64,000 bases of DNA from Acinetobacter sp. WCHA45 (GCF_002165255.2 NZ_CP028561.1:2232001-2296000); one strand, 5' to 3'; numbered from the stretch's first letter, positions 1-8,414 are shown. Notes: generated by a model not told the origin, from the letters alone. A program made the numbers and translations.

Positions 1-915
1 ACTCAAACGAATACGATCAGGCCCATCTCCAACAATTACAAATTTTGTATTTGCACCTTGCTGTCTCTGCCAAGCATGGAAAGCTTCAATTAAGACATCA
101 ATTTCTTTTTCTGGTGATAAGCGTCCAACATACAGCATTACACGGGTATCAGCACCTACACCCCATTGTTGGCGTAATTGCTGTGAACGATGTTTTGGGG
201 AAAACTTCGCAGTATCAACACCTCGTCCAACAACAACTAAAGGACAAGTCACACCAAAACCACGTAGTGCTTGTTCCGTGTATTGACTGGGTACACACGT
301 GACATCTGTACTATTATGAAACCATGTTAAGTAACGTTGAATCGGTTTGACTAAAAAAGCCAAGTCAAAGAAACGGCTAAAATCTTGGAAAGCTGAATGG
401 AATCCACTCGATACGGCGATTTTTTTTGACTTTGCAGCTTGTAGTGCTATTAAACCTAATGGACCTTCAGTCACGATATGCACTACGTCAGGTGCGAACT
501 GCTCAAATGCTTTAGAGACTTTAAGATATTGTGGCCAACCAAATTGAACACTTGGGTATTTTGGAATAGGCTGAGACATCACCAAGCATTCTTGTTCAGG
601 GTTAAATTCTGTACAAATCGTTTTTTGTATAGGCCTGACCAATAGAATTTTATGTCCAAGCCGTTGTAGCCCCTGACATAATTGCATCATAGATAATGCT
701 ACACCATTAATTTCCGGTGGCCATGTTTCAGTGACAATTGCGATTCTCAAACGAGGGCGAACTAAATCCCGAAGTTCAGACAATTCATCTTGTTTATTTT
801 TGAGTTGTTTCCTTTTAAAGTAAAATTTAAAACTTTCAGGAAACTGTTCTTGCTTTAGTAGAGATGTCGCGTATGTACTTTGCATATCGCCATCCATTCG
901 TGTCGTTATTTTCAT
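1..915 (-). CDS. GT4-family glycosyltransferase, 5' part (runs off left edge)
   Basis: Open leftward frame of 305 codons from ATG at 915 to the window edge with no stop; the 3' end is outside. After a charged N-terminal stretch of about 60 residues comes a GT-B N-domain start (IAIVTETWPPEINGVA, then a helix and HKILLVRP), as in SQD2/PimB-like GT4 enzymes. The second Rossmann domain begins with VMLYVGRLSPEKEIDVLIEAF, the usual nucleotide-sugar-domain opening. The catalytic EX7E motif would lie beyond the edge. An in-frame ATG at 897 is an alternative start. A Pho box directly upstream suggests induction by phosphate starvation, which would fit a glycolipid synthase replacing phospholipids; this role is inference. 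The family could also act on LPS or capsule. Confidence 0.85.
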   Translation of the reverse strand, partial: MKITTRMDGDMQSTYATSLLKQEQFPESFKFYFKRKQLKNKQDELSELRDLVRPRLRIAIVTETWPPEINGVALSMMQLCQGLQRLGHKILLVRPIQKTICTEFNPEQECLVMSQPIPKYPSVQFGWPQYLKVSKAFEQFAPDVVHIVTEGPLGLIALQAAKSKKIAVSSGFHSAFQDFSRFFDLAFLVKPIQRYLTWFHNSTDVTCVPSQYTEQALRGFGVTCPLVVVGRGVDTAKFSPKHRSQQLRQQWGVGADTRVMLYVGRLSPEKEIDVLIEAFHAWQRQQGANTKFVIVGDGPDRIRLS

Positions 916-942
916 GCTTTTAGCTTATAAATATTTTTTGAC

Positions 943-977
943 ACTTTAATGATCAGTGTATGACAGTTTTTTGACAG
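943..977 (-). promoter_or_regulatory. Pho box and candidate -10 for the glycosyltransferase
   Basis: On the minus strand CTGTCAA-AAAA-CTGTCAT (977-960) reproduces the PhoB 7-4-7 direct repeat with one mismatch. Eleven bases further lies TAAAGT (948-943), a plausible -10, which is the spacing expected when a Pho box replaces the -35. The start codon follows about 28 bases later. Confidence 0.7.
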
Positions 978-989
978 TCTTAAAATAGA

Positions 990-1022
990 AAATGCCCGAT
1001 TTCAATATGAAAATGGGCATTT
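990..1022 (-). terminator. Rho-independent terminator after apaH
   Basis: Inverted repeat AAATGCCC / GGGCATTT (990-997 and 1015-1022) with a 17-base loop, about 20 bases after the apaH stop. On the minus strand it is followed by TTCTATTTTAAG, a weak T tract. Confidence 0.6.
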
Positions 1023-1041
1023 AAAAGAGATCACAGGCTAA

Positions 1042-1881
1042 TCAAGCTAAAGGATTATCCACTGCGAAAAGTTGTTGATCTTCTAAACGATAGGCCACCA
1101 GTTGCTGCCCCCAAACACAGCCACCATCGACATTTTGAATTTGAGAGCTAATGGTTTTACCCTGCAAGGCCGCCCAATGTCCAAAAATAATTTGATGGGT
1201 TGTTGCAGCCTGACTATCAAACTCAAACCACGGCTGAAAGCCTGTTGGCATCGGCGCATCAAGTGCATCTTTAAAGTCAAACTCTAAACGCCCTTCGGCA
1301 TCAGTCAAACGCATTCGGGTCAGATAATTAGTAATACAGCGCAAACGTGCCATACCTGTCAGCTCATCTAACCATAAATCAGGTTGTGAACCATACATCT
1401 CTGCAAGAAAACTATCTAAAACCAAAAGATCGTCATGACCAACTACCTGCTCGACTTCTTGTGCCAATGCCACAGTTTGTTCGGCATTCCAGATACACGG
1501 CACACCTGCATGGGTAATCAGAGTTTGATCATTCGGAGATAAACTCAATGGCTGTTTACGCAACCAATCAATCAGCTCATCGCCATCAATCGCATCAATC
1601 ACGTCCTGAGTACGATCTTTATCTTTAACTTTTTTAAAACCACGAGCACAAGCAATGAGGGTCAGATCATGATTGCCTAGTACAGTTGCTGCAGCACCAC
1701 GATCAGCCAGTTTTTTAATAAAGCGTAATGCGCCCACCGAGTTTTCGCCACGTGCAACTAAATCACCCGCAAACCATAAAAAGTCTTGATCTGGATCAAA
1801 GCGAATTTCTTTCAATAACGCTTTCAGCGCTTCAAAACAACCTTGTACATCACCAATGACATAGTTATAGCGTTTAGACAT
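1042..1881 (-). CDS. apaH: Symmetrical diadenosine tetraphosphatase ApaH
   Basis: 279 residues, the usual length. It hydrolyses Ap4A to two ADP and can remove Np4 caps from RNA. Calcineurin-like metallophosphoesterase motifs are in order: GDVQG (10-14), GDLVARG (39-45), GNHD (69-72), then a late HAG and GHWAAL containing metal-ligand histidines. Its ATG overlaps the rsmA stop by one base (TAATG), so translational coupling with rsmA is likely. It is the last gene of pdxA-rsmA-apaH. The apaG gene that often sits between rsmA and apaH is absent here. Confidence 0.96.
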   Translation of the reverse strand: MSKRYNYVIGDVQGCFEALKALLKEIRFDPDQDFLWFAGDLVARGENSVGALRFIKKLADRGAAATVLGNHDLTLIACARGFKKVKDKDRTQDVIDAIDGDELIDWLRKQPLSLSPNDQTLITHAGVPCIWNAEQTVALAQEVEQVVGHDDLLVLDSFLAEMYGSQPDLWLDELTGMARLRCITNYLTRMRLTDAEGRLEFDFKDALDAPMPTGFQPWFEFDSQAATTHQIIFGHWAALQGKTISSQIQNVDGGCVWGQQLVAYRLEDQQLFAVDNPLA

Positions 1882-2693
1882 TAAGATACCATCTGATCAG
1901 AAAGTGCGACAAAATCAGCCAAGCTTAAGGTTTCTGGGCGCGCCATCGGATCAACACCTGCTTTTTCAAAGCCATCTTCTGCCAACATCCCTTTTAAGCT
2001 ATTACGTAAGGTCTTACGCCGTTGGGTAAATACATGGCTGACTAAACGTGACAAAGCTTTTTCATTTTTTGCAATAATTGGCTTAGTTTCATAAGGTTCC
2101 AAACGAAATACAGCTGATGTCACTTTTGGTGGCGGATTAAATGAACCTGGTGGCACTTCAAATAAGAAAGTCGGTTTACAGTAATACTGGATCATTACCG
2201 ATAAACGACCATATTCTTTAGTGTTTGGTGTTGCCGTAATACGATCAACCACTTCCTTTTGCAACATGAAATGCATGTCTTTGACCTTGTCACCAAACTC
2301 CAAGAGATGGAACAACAAAGGCGTAGAAATGTTATAGGGTAAATTTCCCACTACACGTAGTGGACGACCGTCTTGGAACAATTGCTTGAAATCATATTTT
2401 AAAGCATCAGCTTCAATAATGGTCAAACGTTCAGGATATGGCACACGTCCCGGTAAACCGGCAGCCAAATCACGATCCAGCTCAACCACGGTTAACGCAT
2501 CACACTCGCCAATTAAAGGTGAGGTCAATGCAGCTAAACCCGGTCCAATTTCGACAATATTTTCACCCGCACGCGGATTCACTGAACGTACAATTTTGGC
2601 AATCACACGTTGATCATGTAAGAAGTTTTGACCAAAACGTTTTCGAGCCTGATGCCCTTCATCTTTAGGGTTTAGGGCATTAATTTGATACAT
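1881..2693 (-). CDS. rsmA: 16S rRNA (adenine1518/1519-N6)-dimethyltransferase RsmA (KsgA)
   Basis: 270 residues, full length. It dimethylates two adjacent adenines in the 3'-terminal 16S helix during late 30S assembly. Visible are the N-terminal RFGQNFL (19-25), the SAM-binding VEIGPG (47-52), the acidic E71 after strand 2, catalytic NLPYNIS (117-123) and the C-terminal FTQRRKTLRNSLK RNA-binding segment. It lies 32 bases after pdxA and overlaps apaH by one base, forming one leftward unit. Confidence 0.97.
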   Translation of the reverse strand: MYQINALNPKDEGHQARKRFGQNFLHDQRVIAKIVRSVNPRAGENIVEIGPGLAALTSPLIGECDALTVVELDRDLAAGLPGRVPYPERLTIIEADALKYDFKQLFQDGRPLRVVGNLPYNISTPLLFHLLEFGDKVKDMHFMLQKEVVDRITATPNTKEYGRLSVMIQYYCKPTFLFEVPPGSFNPPPKVTSAVFRLEPYETKPIIAKNEKALSRLVSHVFTQRRKTLRNSLKGMLAEDGFEKAGVDPMARPETLSLADFVALSDQMVS

Positions 2694-2725
2694 AATAATT
2701 CCAACGTGAATAATTTACTCGCCCA

Positions 2726-3694
2726 TTACTGACGAGCTAAATCAAGTGCTAAATCCACTGCAACCTGCAAACTTGATGCTTTTGCCTGTCCAGTGCCTGC
2801 AAGAGAAAGTGCTGTACCATGATCGACCGAAGTTCGAATAAATGGTAAGCCTAATGTAATGTTTACTGCTTCACCAAAGCCTTGTGATTTTAACACAGGT
2901 AAACCTTGATCGTGATACATTGCTAAAACAGCATCTACATCTTTTAGATTTTCTGGGGTAAATAAGGTATCTGCAGGCAAACAGAGACTCATCCCTATAC
3001 CTTGTGCACGATAGCTTTCTAGCACTGGATTAATCACGTCGATTTCTTCTCGACCTAAATAACCATCTTCACCTGCATGTGGATTTAAGCCACAGACCAG
3101 AATGCGTGGTTGTGCGATTTTAAATTTGCTTGTTAAGTCCTGAATCAGAATATCAATCACTTGATGCAAACGCTCTTTAGTAATCGCATCAGATACATCT
3201 CGCAACGGTAAATGTGTGGTTGCCAATGCGACACGCAATGTTTTAGTCGCCAACATCATCACCACACGATCCACACCTGCAAACTCTTGGTAAAACTCAG
3301 TATGTCCGCTAAATAGAATGCTTGCATCATTAATAATCGACTTTTGCACTGGCGCTGTAGCAACCCCTACACTCCGCCCCGACATCGCATAGTCAGCTGA
3401 ACGACGTAATTGCTCTAACACATAAGCAGCATTGGCTGAATCTAACTGACCTAAAATAACAGGTTTTGCTAAAGGCACATGCTCAACGAAAAGCTGCCCT
3501 GCTAAACTCGACCGTTTTTCGCCCTGAAATGGAATAAGTTCAACATCAATATTTAAATGTTTGGCGCGCTGCTGCAACATCTGAACATCAGCCAAAATAA
3601 CGATCGGTCGCTCATCAACACGGTTTGCTAGACTTAGACAAATATCTGGTCCAATTCCGGCTGGTTCGCCAGAAGTGACATACAAAGGCAACAT
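2726..3694 (-). CDS. pdxA: 4-hydroxythreonine-4-phosphate dehydrogenase PdxA
   Basis: 322 residues. It oxidises 4-phosphohydroxy-L-threonine in the DXP-dependent branch of pyridoxal 5'-phosphate synthesis. Seen are the start TSGEPAGIGPD, the substrate-binding FSGHTEF, the metal-ligand region YHDQGLPVLK and the ending SVDHGTALSLAGTGQA, all PdxA hallmarks. It is first in the leftward set pdxA-rsmA-apaH. No surA precedes it, unlike in many gammaproteobacteria; 364 non-coding bases separate it from the next gene. Confidence 0.97.
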   Translation of the reverse strand: MLPLYVTSGEPAGIGPDICLSLANRVDERPIVILADVQMLQQRAKHLNIDVELIPFQGEKRSSLAGQLFVEHVPLAKPVILGQLDSANAAYVLEQLRRSADYAMSGRSVGVATAPVQKSIINDASILFSGHTEFYQEFAGVDRVVMMLATKTLRVALATTHLPLRDVSDAITKERLHQVIDILIQDLTSKFKIAQPRILVCGLNPHAGEDGYLGREEIDVINPVLESYRAQGIGMSLCLPADTLFTPENLKDVDAVLAMYHDQGLPVLKSQGFGEAVNITLGLPFIRTSVDHGTALSLAGTGQAKASSLQVAVDLALDLARQ

Positions 3695-4058
3695 GACTCA
3701 CCAATTCTAATTTTAAGCATTACGTTATAGTTTACCGAAAAAAACAATCCACTCCCCATATAAGCAAAAGTTTTTGAAAAAATATGAAGTGAAAATTTAC
3801 AAGCTGATAAACAATAAATACAATAAATTTATTTTCACCAATAAATACAAGAATATAAACTATAAAAATAGAATTTAAATGCCACTAAAGAAAATCAATC
3901 GGAATAACATTAGAGCGATTAGATGCCACAACACAACGCTGATGAAACACTTAAAATGATTATCCATCAAGTTCTATTCCCTCTCAGCGCGCGCCCCCCC
4001 CTAAATAAGAAGCAATCAAGAAAGAGAATAAAACTAAATAGTGAACAATTTGTAATTT
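3695..4058. other. Intergenic region with C8 tract and one tiny hydrophobic ORF
   Basis: The pdxA promoter must lie here. The region is very AT-rich except for a GCGCGC block followed by a run of eight C (3994-4001). A 30-codon leftward ORF (3967-3875, MDNHFKCFISVVLWHL...) is predicted to be one membrane segment, with a distant GAGAGGGAA as possible ribosome site. I cannot show that it is translated. Confidence 0.35.
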
Positions 4059-4688
4059 TTAAGGCTTTTTCGCTTTAGGCAGATTTTCAGGCACTAAATT
4101 AGAAGGTACAAATTCAACTTGACGAGTCCACGGGTTAATTTTTGGTTGTACCTTTTTCTCAGGTTGAACAACCGCCATCTCTTCTTTCTTTTCTACCGCA
4201 ACAACCGCAGCACTACTCGGCTTCTCTATAAATGGATTTGCAATCGGCTCCTTTTTCTCTACAGGTTGAGGCTGCTGCACGAGTTGTGGTTCTTTCTTTT
4301 CTGGCAATGGAGGTGTATTTACTGGGTGAGAAGTATAAGGAGAAGCGATAGCACCTTGTTTTACAATAGTCTGCGATGATTGTTGATGCAGGGGAGCATT
4401 TGCTTGCTCTGAAGAACTTGAGGGTTGTGCTAAGGGGTTCGTTTGATCATCTGGTATTTCAAGTGGTTTCATTTCAGCAGTAACCATCATTGCTGGATCA
4501 ACATGCTCACCACGACTCTCCAAGACTTCAACTTTACGACTTGTACCTTCTTTGGGCTGAAATTCAGAATAATTGGTTACACTGCCCTCATCGACCCATT
4601 TGTAGAGGCGTCGTGCATTCGCTTGTGTGGAACAAGCTATTACGCAAATAGCGACTACAATAATGTTTGTAGAAAACGACAATTTCAT
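4059..4688 (-). CDS. DUF4124-like secreted protein with Pro/Lys/Glu-rich tail
   Basis: 209 residues from ATG 4688. An upstream TTG at 4700 is in frame, but GGGGA lies correctly spaced before 4688. The signal peptide is MKLSFSTNIIVVAICVIACSTQANA. Then RRLYKWVDEGSVTNYSEFQP, the signature of DUF4124 (YKWVDexGxxxYSdxxP), a small periplasmic domain of unknown role. From about residue 95 on it is low-complexity with repeated KKEP/EKKE/QPxP motifs, probably an extended periplasmic linker. It lies alone and leftward, divergent from rplM. The function is unknown. Confidence 0.75.
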   Translation of the reverse strand: MKLSFSTNIIVVAICVIACSTQANARRLYKWVDEGSVTNYSEFQPKEGTSRKVEVLESRGEHVDPAMMVTAEMKPLEIPDDQTNPLAQPSSSSEQANAPLHQQSSQTIVKQGAIASPYTSHPVNTPPLPEKKEPQLVQQPQPVEKKEPIANPFIEKPSSAAVVAVEKKEEMAVVQPEKKVQPKINPWTRQVEFVPSNLVPENLPKAKKP

Positions 4689-4862
4689 CAAATTCCCCAA
4701 AAGAAGAGGTAAATACTTCTACTTATTTCAAATAATTAATTCAAAATGATAGGTTAAATACCACCACCTCTCAAGCCAAAAAATGTAGCTCAAAATTAAC
4801 GGCGATATAGTTACAAAATCGGTCACATTGCAGCAAAATATGACATTAACAATGAATTGTTC

Positions 4863-4891
4863 TTGTGTGATTTTAGAAATTCATGTAGAAT
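4863..4891 (+). promoter_or_regulatory. Candidate rplM-rpsI promoter
   Basis: TTGTGT (4863-4868) and TAGAAT (4886-4891) with a 17-base spacer, 59 bases before rplM. The -35 is weak. Confidence 0.45.
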
Positions 4892-4904
4892 TCGCTCTCC
4901 TTTT

Positions 4905-4928
4905 GTTTGGGCGATTCCTTGCTCAAAC
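4905..4928 (+). promoter_or_regulatory. Leader hairpin before rplM
   Basis: GTTTGGGC (4905-4912) can pair with GCTCAAAC (4921-4928), one G-U pair, 8-base loop, 22 bases before the start codon. In E. coli the rplM-rpsI operon is autoregulated by L13, so this stem is a candidate translational operator; that it binds L13 is inference. Confidence 0.4.
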
Positions 4929-4950
4929 CAACTATAATAGGTAGTGGTTA

Positions 4951-5379
4951 ATGAAAACTCTCAGCGCTAAGCCTGCTGAAGTTCAACACGACTGGTATGT
5001 TGTTGATGCTTCTGGCAAAACTTTAGGTCGCCTTGCGACTGAAATCGCTCGTCGTTTACGCGGTAAGCACAAAACTTCTTATACTCCTCACGTTGACACT
5101 GGTGACTACATCGTTGTGATCAATGCTGAACACGTTCAAGTGACTGGTAATAAATCACTTGATAAGAAATACTATCGCCATACTGGTTTCCCTGGTGGTA
5201 TCCGTGAGACTAACTTTGAAAAGTTAATCGCTCACAAACCTGAAGCAGTTTTAGAAAAAGCTGTTAAAGGTATGTTACCAAAAGGTCCTCTTGGTTATGC
5301 AATGATCAAAAAAATGAAAGTGTACGCTGGTAGCGAGCATCCTCATACTGCTCAACAGCCACAAGTTTTGGACATCTAA
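4951..5379 (+). CDS. rplM: 50S ribosomal protein L13
   Basis: 142 residues, as usual for bacterial L13. Characteristic stretches are [58 protein letters not shown] and the C-terminal MLPKGPLGY followed by [13 protein letters not shown]. It assembles early on 23S rRNA. It is followed 12 bases later by rpsI, the universal partner. Confidence 0.99.
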   Translation: MKTLSAKPAEVQHDWYVVDASGKTLGRLATEIARRLRGKHKTSYTPHVDTGDYIVVINAEHVQVTGNKSLDKKYYRHTGFPGGIRETNFEKLIAHKPEAVLEKAVKGMLPKGPLGYAMIKKMKVYAGSEHPHTAQQPQVLDI

Positions 5380-5391
5380 GGGATACAGCAC

Positions 5392-5778
5392 ATGGCTACT
5401 AATTATGGTACAGGTCGCCGTAAGACCGCAACTGCACGTGTTTTCTTATCAGCTGGTACAGGCAAACTCGTAATCAACAATCGTACTTTAGAGCAATATT
5501 TCGGTCGTGAAACTGCTCGTATGGTTGTGCGTCAGCCTTTAGAGCTTTTGGAAGCAACTGAAAAATATGACCTTTACATCACTGTTAAGGGTGGTGGTAT
5601 TGGTGGTCAAGCTGGCGCAATCCGTCACGGTATTACCCGTGCGTTGATCGCTGCTGACGAAACTTTAAAACCTGCTCTTCGTCAAGCTGGTTTCGTTACT
5701 CGTGATGCTCGTGAAGTTGAACGTAAGAAACTTGGTTTACGTAAAGCACGTAAACGTCCTCAATTCTCTAAACGTTAA
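5392..5778 (+). CDS. rpsI: 30S ribosomal protein S9
   Basis: 128 residues. The start [16 protein letters not shown], the central [15 protein letters not shown] and the basic tail [12 protein letters not shown], which reaches the P-site tRNA, are diagnostic. Co-transcribed with rplM and ended by a strong terminator. Confidence 0.99.
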   Translation: MATNYGTGRRKTATARVFLSAGTGKLVINNRTLEQYFGRETARMVVRQPLELLEATEKYDLYITVKGGGIGGQAGAIRHGITRALIAADETLKPALRQAGFVTRDAREVERKKLGLRKARKRPQFSKR

Positions 5779-5798
5779 TCGTTTTACGAATTGGACAA

Positions 5799-5827
5799 AA
5801 ACCTCGGATTTATCCGAGGTTTTTTTA
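5799..5827 (+). terminator. Terminator of rplM-rpsI
   Basis: Stem ACCTCGGA / TCCGAGGT (5801-5808, 5813-5820), 4-base loop, followed by seven T. Confidence 0.9.
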
Positions 5828-5910
5828 TTTATATAGATCTACATATTTCTAAGATGCTTTTCTTATATTTTTTTAGTATGCTAAACCGTTTACTTGATTA
5901 GCTTTGTGAT

Positions 5911-6570
5911 ATGTCATCTGTTGAAACGACCCCAGTTCAGGGCATTACGCTTTATAGTCATGCAGATGATTTCCGCTCACATTGGATTCGTTTTTTACTC
6001 GCTGAAAAGCAGATTAAATATCATCTGATTATCACCGATCATGAAGATGAAGATTTGGCTGATCTCAACCCCTACAATCAACTTCCTATGTTGATTGAAC
6101 AAAATCTAAAACTTTTTTCACCAAATATCATTAGTGAATATCTGGATGATCGCTATCGTCAAAATAAGCTTTATGCGGATGCTCCAATGGCTAGAGCGGA
6201 GCAACGTCAATATATTTGGCGTTTTGAACAAGATTGGTTCAAGCTTGCAGATCAAATGCTTAGACATACCGATACACTGAACCCGCAAGAAAAACAAAAA
6301 GCCCAGAAAGAACTTAGAGATACGCTTATTTCACTCACCCCATTATTCCAACATTTTCCTTTTTTTATGTCTGAGACGTTTTCAATCTTAGATTGTATGC
6401 TCGCACCAATTTTTCTTAGATTAAAAAGTATGGGAATTGAACTTCCACCGCAACATTGCCGACCTATTTTTTTATATTGTCATCGTGTTTTCAGTCGCCC
6501 ATCTTTCATTAAATCAATGACAGCTCAAGAAAAAAACAGCTACAATGATTTAATTCCTATGATTAAATAA
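5911..6570 (+). CDS. sspA: Stringent starvation protein A
   Basis: 219 residues with a glutathione-transferase fold: thioredoxin-like N-domain (about 10-85, with SHADDFRSHWIRFLLAEK and NQLPMLIEQNLKLF) and a helical C-domain. SspA binds RNA polymerase and supports stationary-phase and acid-stress expression; it is not an active transferase. It has its own gap after the rpsI terminator, so it is probably transcribed separately, and sspB follows 11 bases later. Confidence 0.93.
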   Translation: MSSVETTPVQGITLYSHADDFRSHWIRFLLAEKQIKYHLIITDHEDEDLADLNPYNQLPMLIEQNLKLFSPNIISEYLDDRYRQNKLYADAPMARAEQRQYIWRFEQDWFKLADQMLRHTDTLNPQEKQKAQKELRDTLISLTPLFQHFPFFMSETFSILDCMLAPIFLRLKSMGIELPPQHCRPIFLYCHRVFSRPSFIKSMTAQEKNSYNDLIPMIK

Positions 6571-6581
6571 GCTTGTAAATT

Positions 6582-7007
6582 ATGTCAGATCAATTAAATG
6601 TTACACCCACACGCCCTTATCTTGCACGTGCCATTTATGAATGGATTTGTGATAACCAATTGACGCCTTATTTACTCGTTGATGCAACACAACAACACAC
6701 AGATGTTCCTCAACAATTTGTAAAAGATGGACAAATCGTTTTAAATCTGGCACCCCATGCAATCCATCAATTTCATATGGATAATGATGCCATTTCATTT
6801 TCAGCCCGTTTCGGTGGGGTCGCAAAAGATATTTATATACCTATTCGCGCTGTTTTAGGGCTCTATGCTAGAGAAAATGGACAAGGTTTATTTTTTGATC
6901 CAAGCGAATATGGCGATATTCAAGAGACTATCGAAACTCCAATAGAAGATAAAAAGCAAGAAGCCGAACCGAATAAGAAAAAACCTTCTCTTAGGATTCT
7001 AGATTAA
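6582..7007 (+). CDS. sspB: ClpXP adaptor SspB
   Basis: 141 residues. SspB tethers ssrA-tagged and other substrates to ClpX. Seen are the substrate-binding domain (about 8-110, with PYLARAIYEWICDN and FSARFGGVAKDIYIP), a flexible acidic linker, and a C-terminal KKKPSLRILD. The last matches the ClpX-binding tail. In operon with sspA, as in most gammaproteobacteria. Confidence 0.95.
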   Translation: MSDQLNVTPTRPYLARAIYEWICDNQLTPYLLVDATQQHTDVPQQFVKDGQIVLNLAPHAIHQFHMDNDAISFSARFGGVAKDIYIPIRAVLGLYARENGQGLFFDPSEYGDIQETIETPIEDKKQEAEPNKKKPSLRILD

Positions 7008-7024
7008 AAGCGAGGAAATGCACG

Positions 7025-7672
7025 ATGGCATTTGACTTAGTTCAATACTTTTCTGAACAAATTAAACTTCAAAAACCACAGCTCTTTGATCAACACTCAT
7101 CAAAAGAAAGACTTTATTTTATTGATGAAGTGAATATGCTTGCTCTTGGACAGCTGGTCAGTCTTTGGAAAAAAGATAATCAAAAACTTTATCAGGAAAT
7201 AAAAACATCTGATCCCCTTTATATCCAAGGAATAGCTAGACATCTTACAACTTCTGCATATAATCAATCCGCTTTAAGCGCTTCTGAGTTAGAGTCAAGT
7301 ATTTCAGAAATACTCACTTTACAATTCGCAGAATTAAATCAATTAGACCAAACAGGTAGCTTTGGTCAAACAGGTTTAAGTGAGCTTCTCTTAGGTCAAA
7401 TAGAACATCTATCTGGACAAGCAGAAGATTGGGTTTGGTCAACCAACCAACTCACTGAACTTTTAGGTTCAAAACCAGTCATACAGCAAGAAGTTTCTCT
7501 AGAGACAACGATACAGGAATTTAATCAAATGGTACATCAAGCACAACATACTGAAGAAATTTCAACTCCAGAACCAACTACACCGACATGGTCTTTTATT
7601 ATTGCACCTGTAACAGCACTTATTATTTTATTATTTTTATATTGCAGCTACATTCAGCTGACGACTATTTAA
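7025..7672 (+). CDS. Uncharacterised tail-anchored membrane protein
   Basis: 215 residues, not recognised. It is soluble and mostly helical for about 165 residues, followed by a Thr/Pro/Glu linker and one hydrophobic segment (about 188-211, SFIIAPVTALIILLFLY) with only a few residues after it. That predicts a cytoplasmic domain anchored by a C-terminal helix. There is no signal peptide. It starts 17 bases after sspB behind GAGGAAA, so it is probably the third gene of the sspAB transcript, and a terminator-like hairpin follows at 7829. A role linked to SspA/SspB or to the GTPase module beyond is only suggested by position. Confidence 0.7.
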   Translation: MAFDLVQYFSEQIKLQKPQLFDQHSSKERLYFIDEVNMLALGQLVSLWKKDNQKLYQEIKTSDPLYIQGIARHLTTSAYNQSALSASELESSISEILTLQFAELNQLDQTGSFGQTGLSELLLGQIEHLSGQAEDWVWSTNQLTELLGSKPVIQQEVSLETTIQEFNQMVHQAQHTEEISTPEPTTPTWSFIIAPVTALIILLFLYCSYIQLTTI

Positions 7673-7828
7673 ACATATTAAAAAATGATAAAGAAAGTAT
7701 ATTACTTTCTTTATCAAATATTTACAGATATTTAAATCATACTAAAATAACAGAAACTATATGATTATAAAGATTTACATTTGTTTACAATGGAAAAATA
7801 ATTTAAACCACCCTATTTTTTTGTGACA

Positions 7829-7862
7829 AAAATCACATTTTTTATTTAAAATGTGGTTTTTT
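7829..7862 (+). terminator. Terminator-like hairpin
   Basis: CACATTTT / AAAATGTG stem with a 6-base loop, flanked by an A run and followed by TTTTTT. It separates the sspA-sspB-7025 unit from the roadblock/GTPase unit. Confidence 0.7.
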
Positions 7863-7940
7863 ATGCGTTTTTGATTTATTTTTTTGACCAAAACCGTCAT
7901 TTATTACCAATTGTATTATTTTAAGTCTGTTTAAGTATTA

Positions 7941-8008
7941 TTGATTTAATAAAAGAGTTTCCTATAATGAGATCAACTGCTTTTGATAAATAATCTAAAA
8001 CAAAAGCA
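7941..8008 (+). promoter_or_regulatory. Promoter and leader hairpin of the roadblock/GTPase operon
   Basis: TTGATT (7941-7946), 16-base spacer, consensus TATAAT (7963-7968). The transcript would start near 7975 and begin with a TGCTTTTG / CAAAAGCA hairpin (7978-7985, 8001-8008). The first start codon is 8055. Confidence 0.7.
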
Positions 8009-8054
8009 GGGAATATGAATTCATAAACAAAGATGCGTAAGTAGAGATAATATC

Positions 8055-8414
8055 ATGGCTAAAATTTCACTAGAAGGCTTGACAAATATTGATGGTTTTG
8101 TGGCAGCGGCATTAGTAGACACTGAAAGTGGCTTAGCGCTTGCAACTCAAGGCGGGGGCGCAATTGACTTAGAATTAGCAGCAGCAGGTAACACTGAAGT
8201 GGTTCGCGCAAAACGTCGTGTTGCAAACTCACTCAAACTTAATGATGATATTGAAGATATTCTAATTACACTTGGTAAAGCATATCACCTAATTCGACCA
8301 TTAGAGAGTAACGGAAATTTATTTCTTTACCTTGTATTAGATCGTAGCAAATCAAACTTAGCAATGGCACGCCACGAATTAAAAACGTTCGAAAAAGAAT
8401 TAGACTTTGCTTAA
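8055..8414 (+). CDS. Roadblock/LC7-like protein (first of the GTPase module)
   Basis: 119 residues, alpha/beta, no signal peptide or membrane segment. The layout fits a small roadblock/LC7 (MglB/CvnB-like) domain: an N-terminal helix [26 protein letters not shown], a helix with [12 protein letters not shown], strands [20 protein letters not shown] and [22 protein letters not shown]. Roadblock proteins dimerise and act as GTPase-activating or scaffold partners of Ras-like GTPases, and such a GTPase lies two genes downstream. A gap of 146 bases with an imperfect stem (8441-8450 / 8483-8492) separates it from the next gene, so it may be expressed at a different level. Confidence 0.75.
   Translation: MAKISLEGLTNIDGFVAAALVDTESGLALATQGGGAIDLELAAAGNTEVVRAKRRVANSLKLNDDIEDILITLGKAYHLIRPLESNGNLFLYLVLDRSKSNLAMARHELKTFEKELDFA

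Larger units (their letters stand above)
7673..8054. other. Intergenic region before the GTPase module
   Basis: Holds a perfect 13-bp hairpin with a 3-base loop (7687-7715, no T tract), a terminator (7829-7862), a good sigma70 promoter (7941-7968) and a leader hairpin (7978-8008). No coding frame was seen. Confidence 0.6.

Noticed and set aside
1..547. Two plus-strand frames at the left edge (45-302 and 347-547)
   Set aside because: They oppose the continuous 305-codon glycosyltransferase frame on the minus strand, which has clear family motifs.
7687..7715. Perfect 13-bp hairpin after the tail-anchored gene
   Set aside because: No T tract follows and a better terminator is at 7829. It may be an mRNA 3' structure, but nothing further can be supported.
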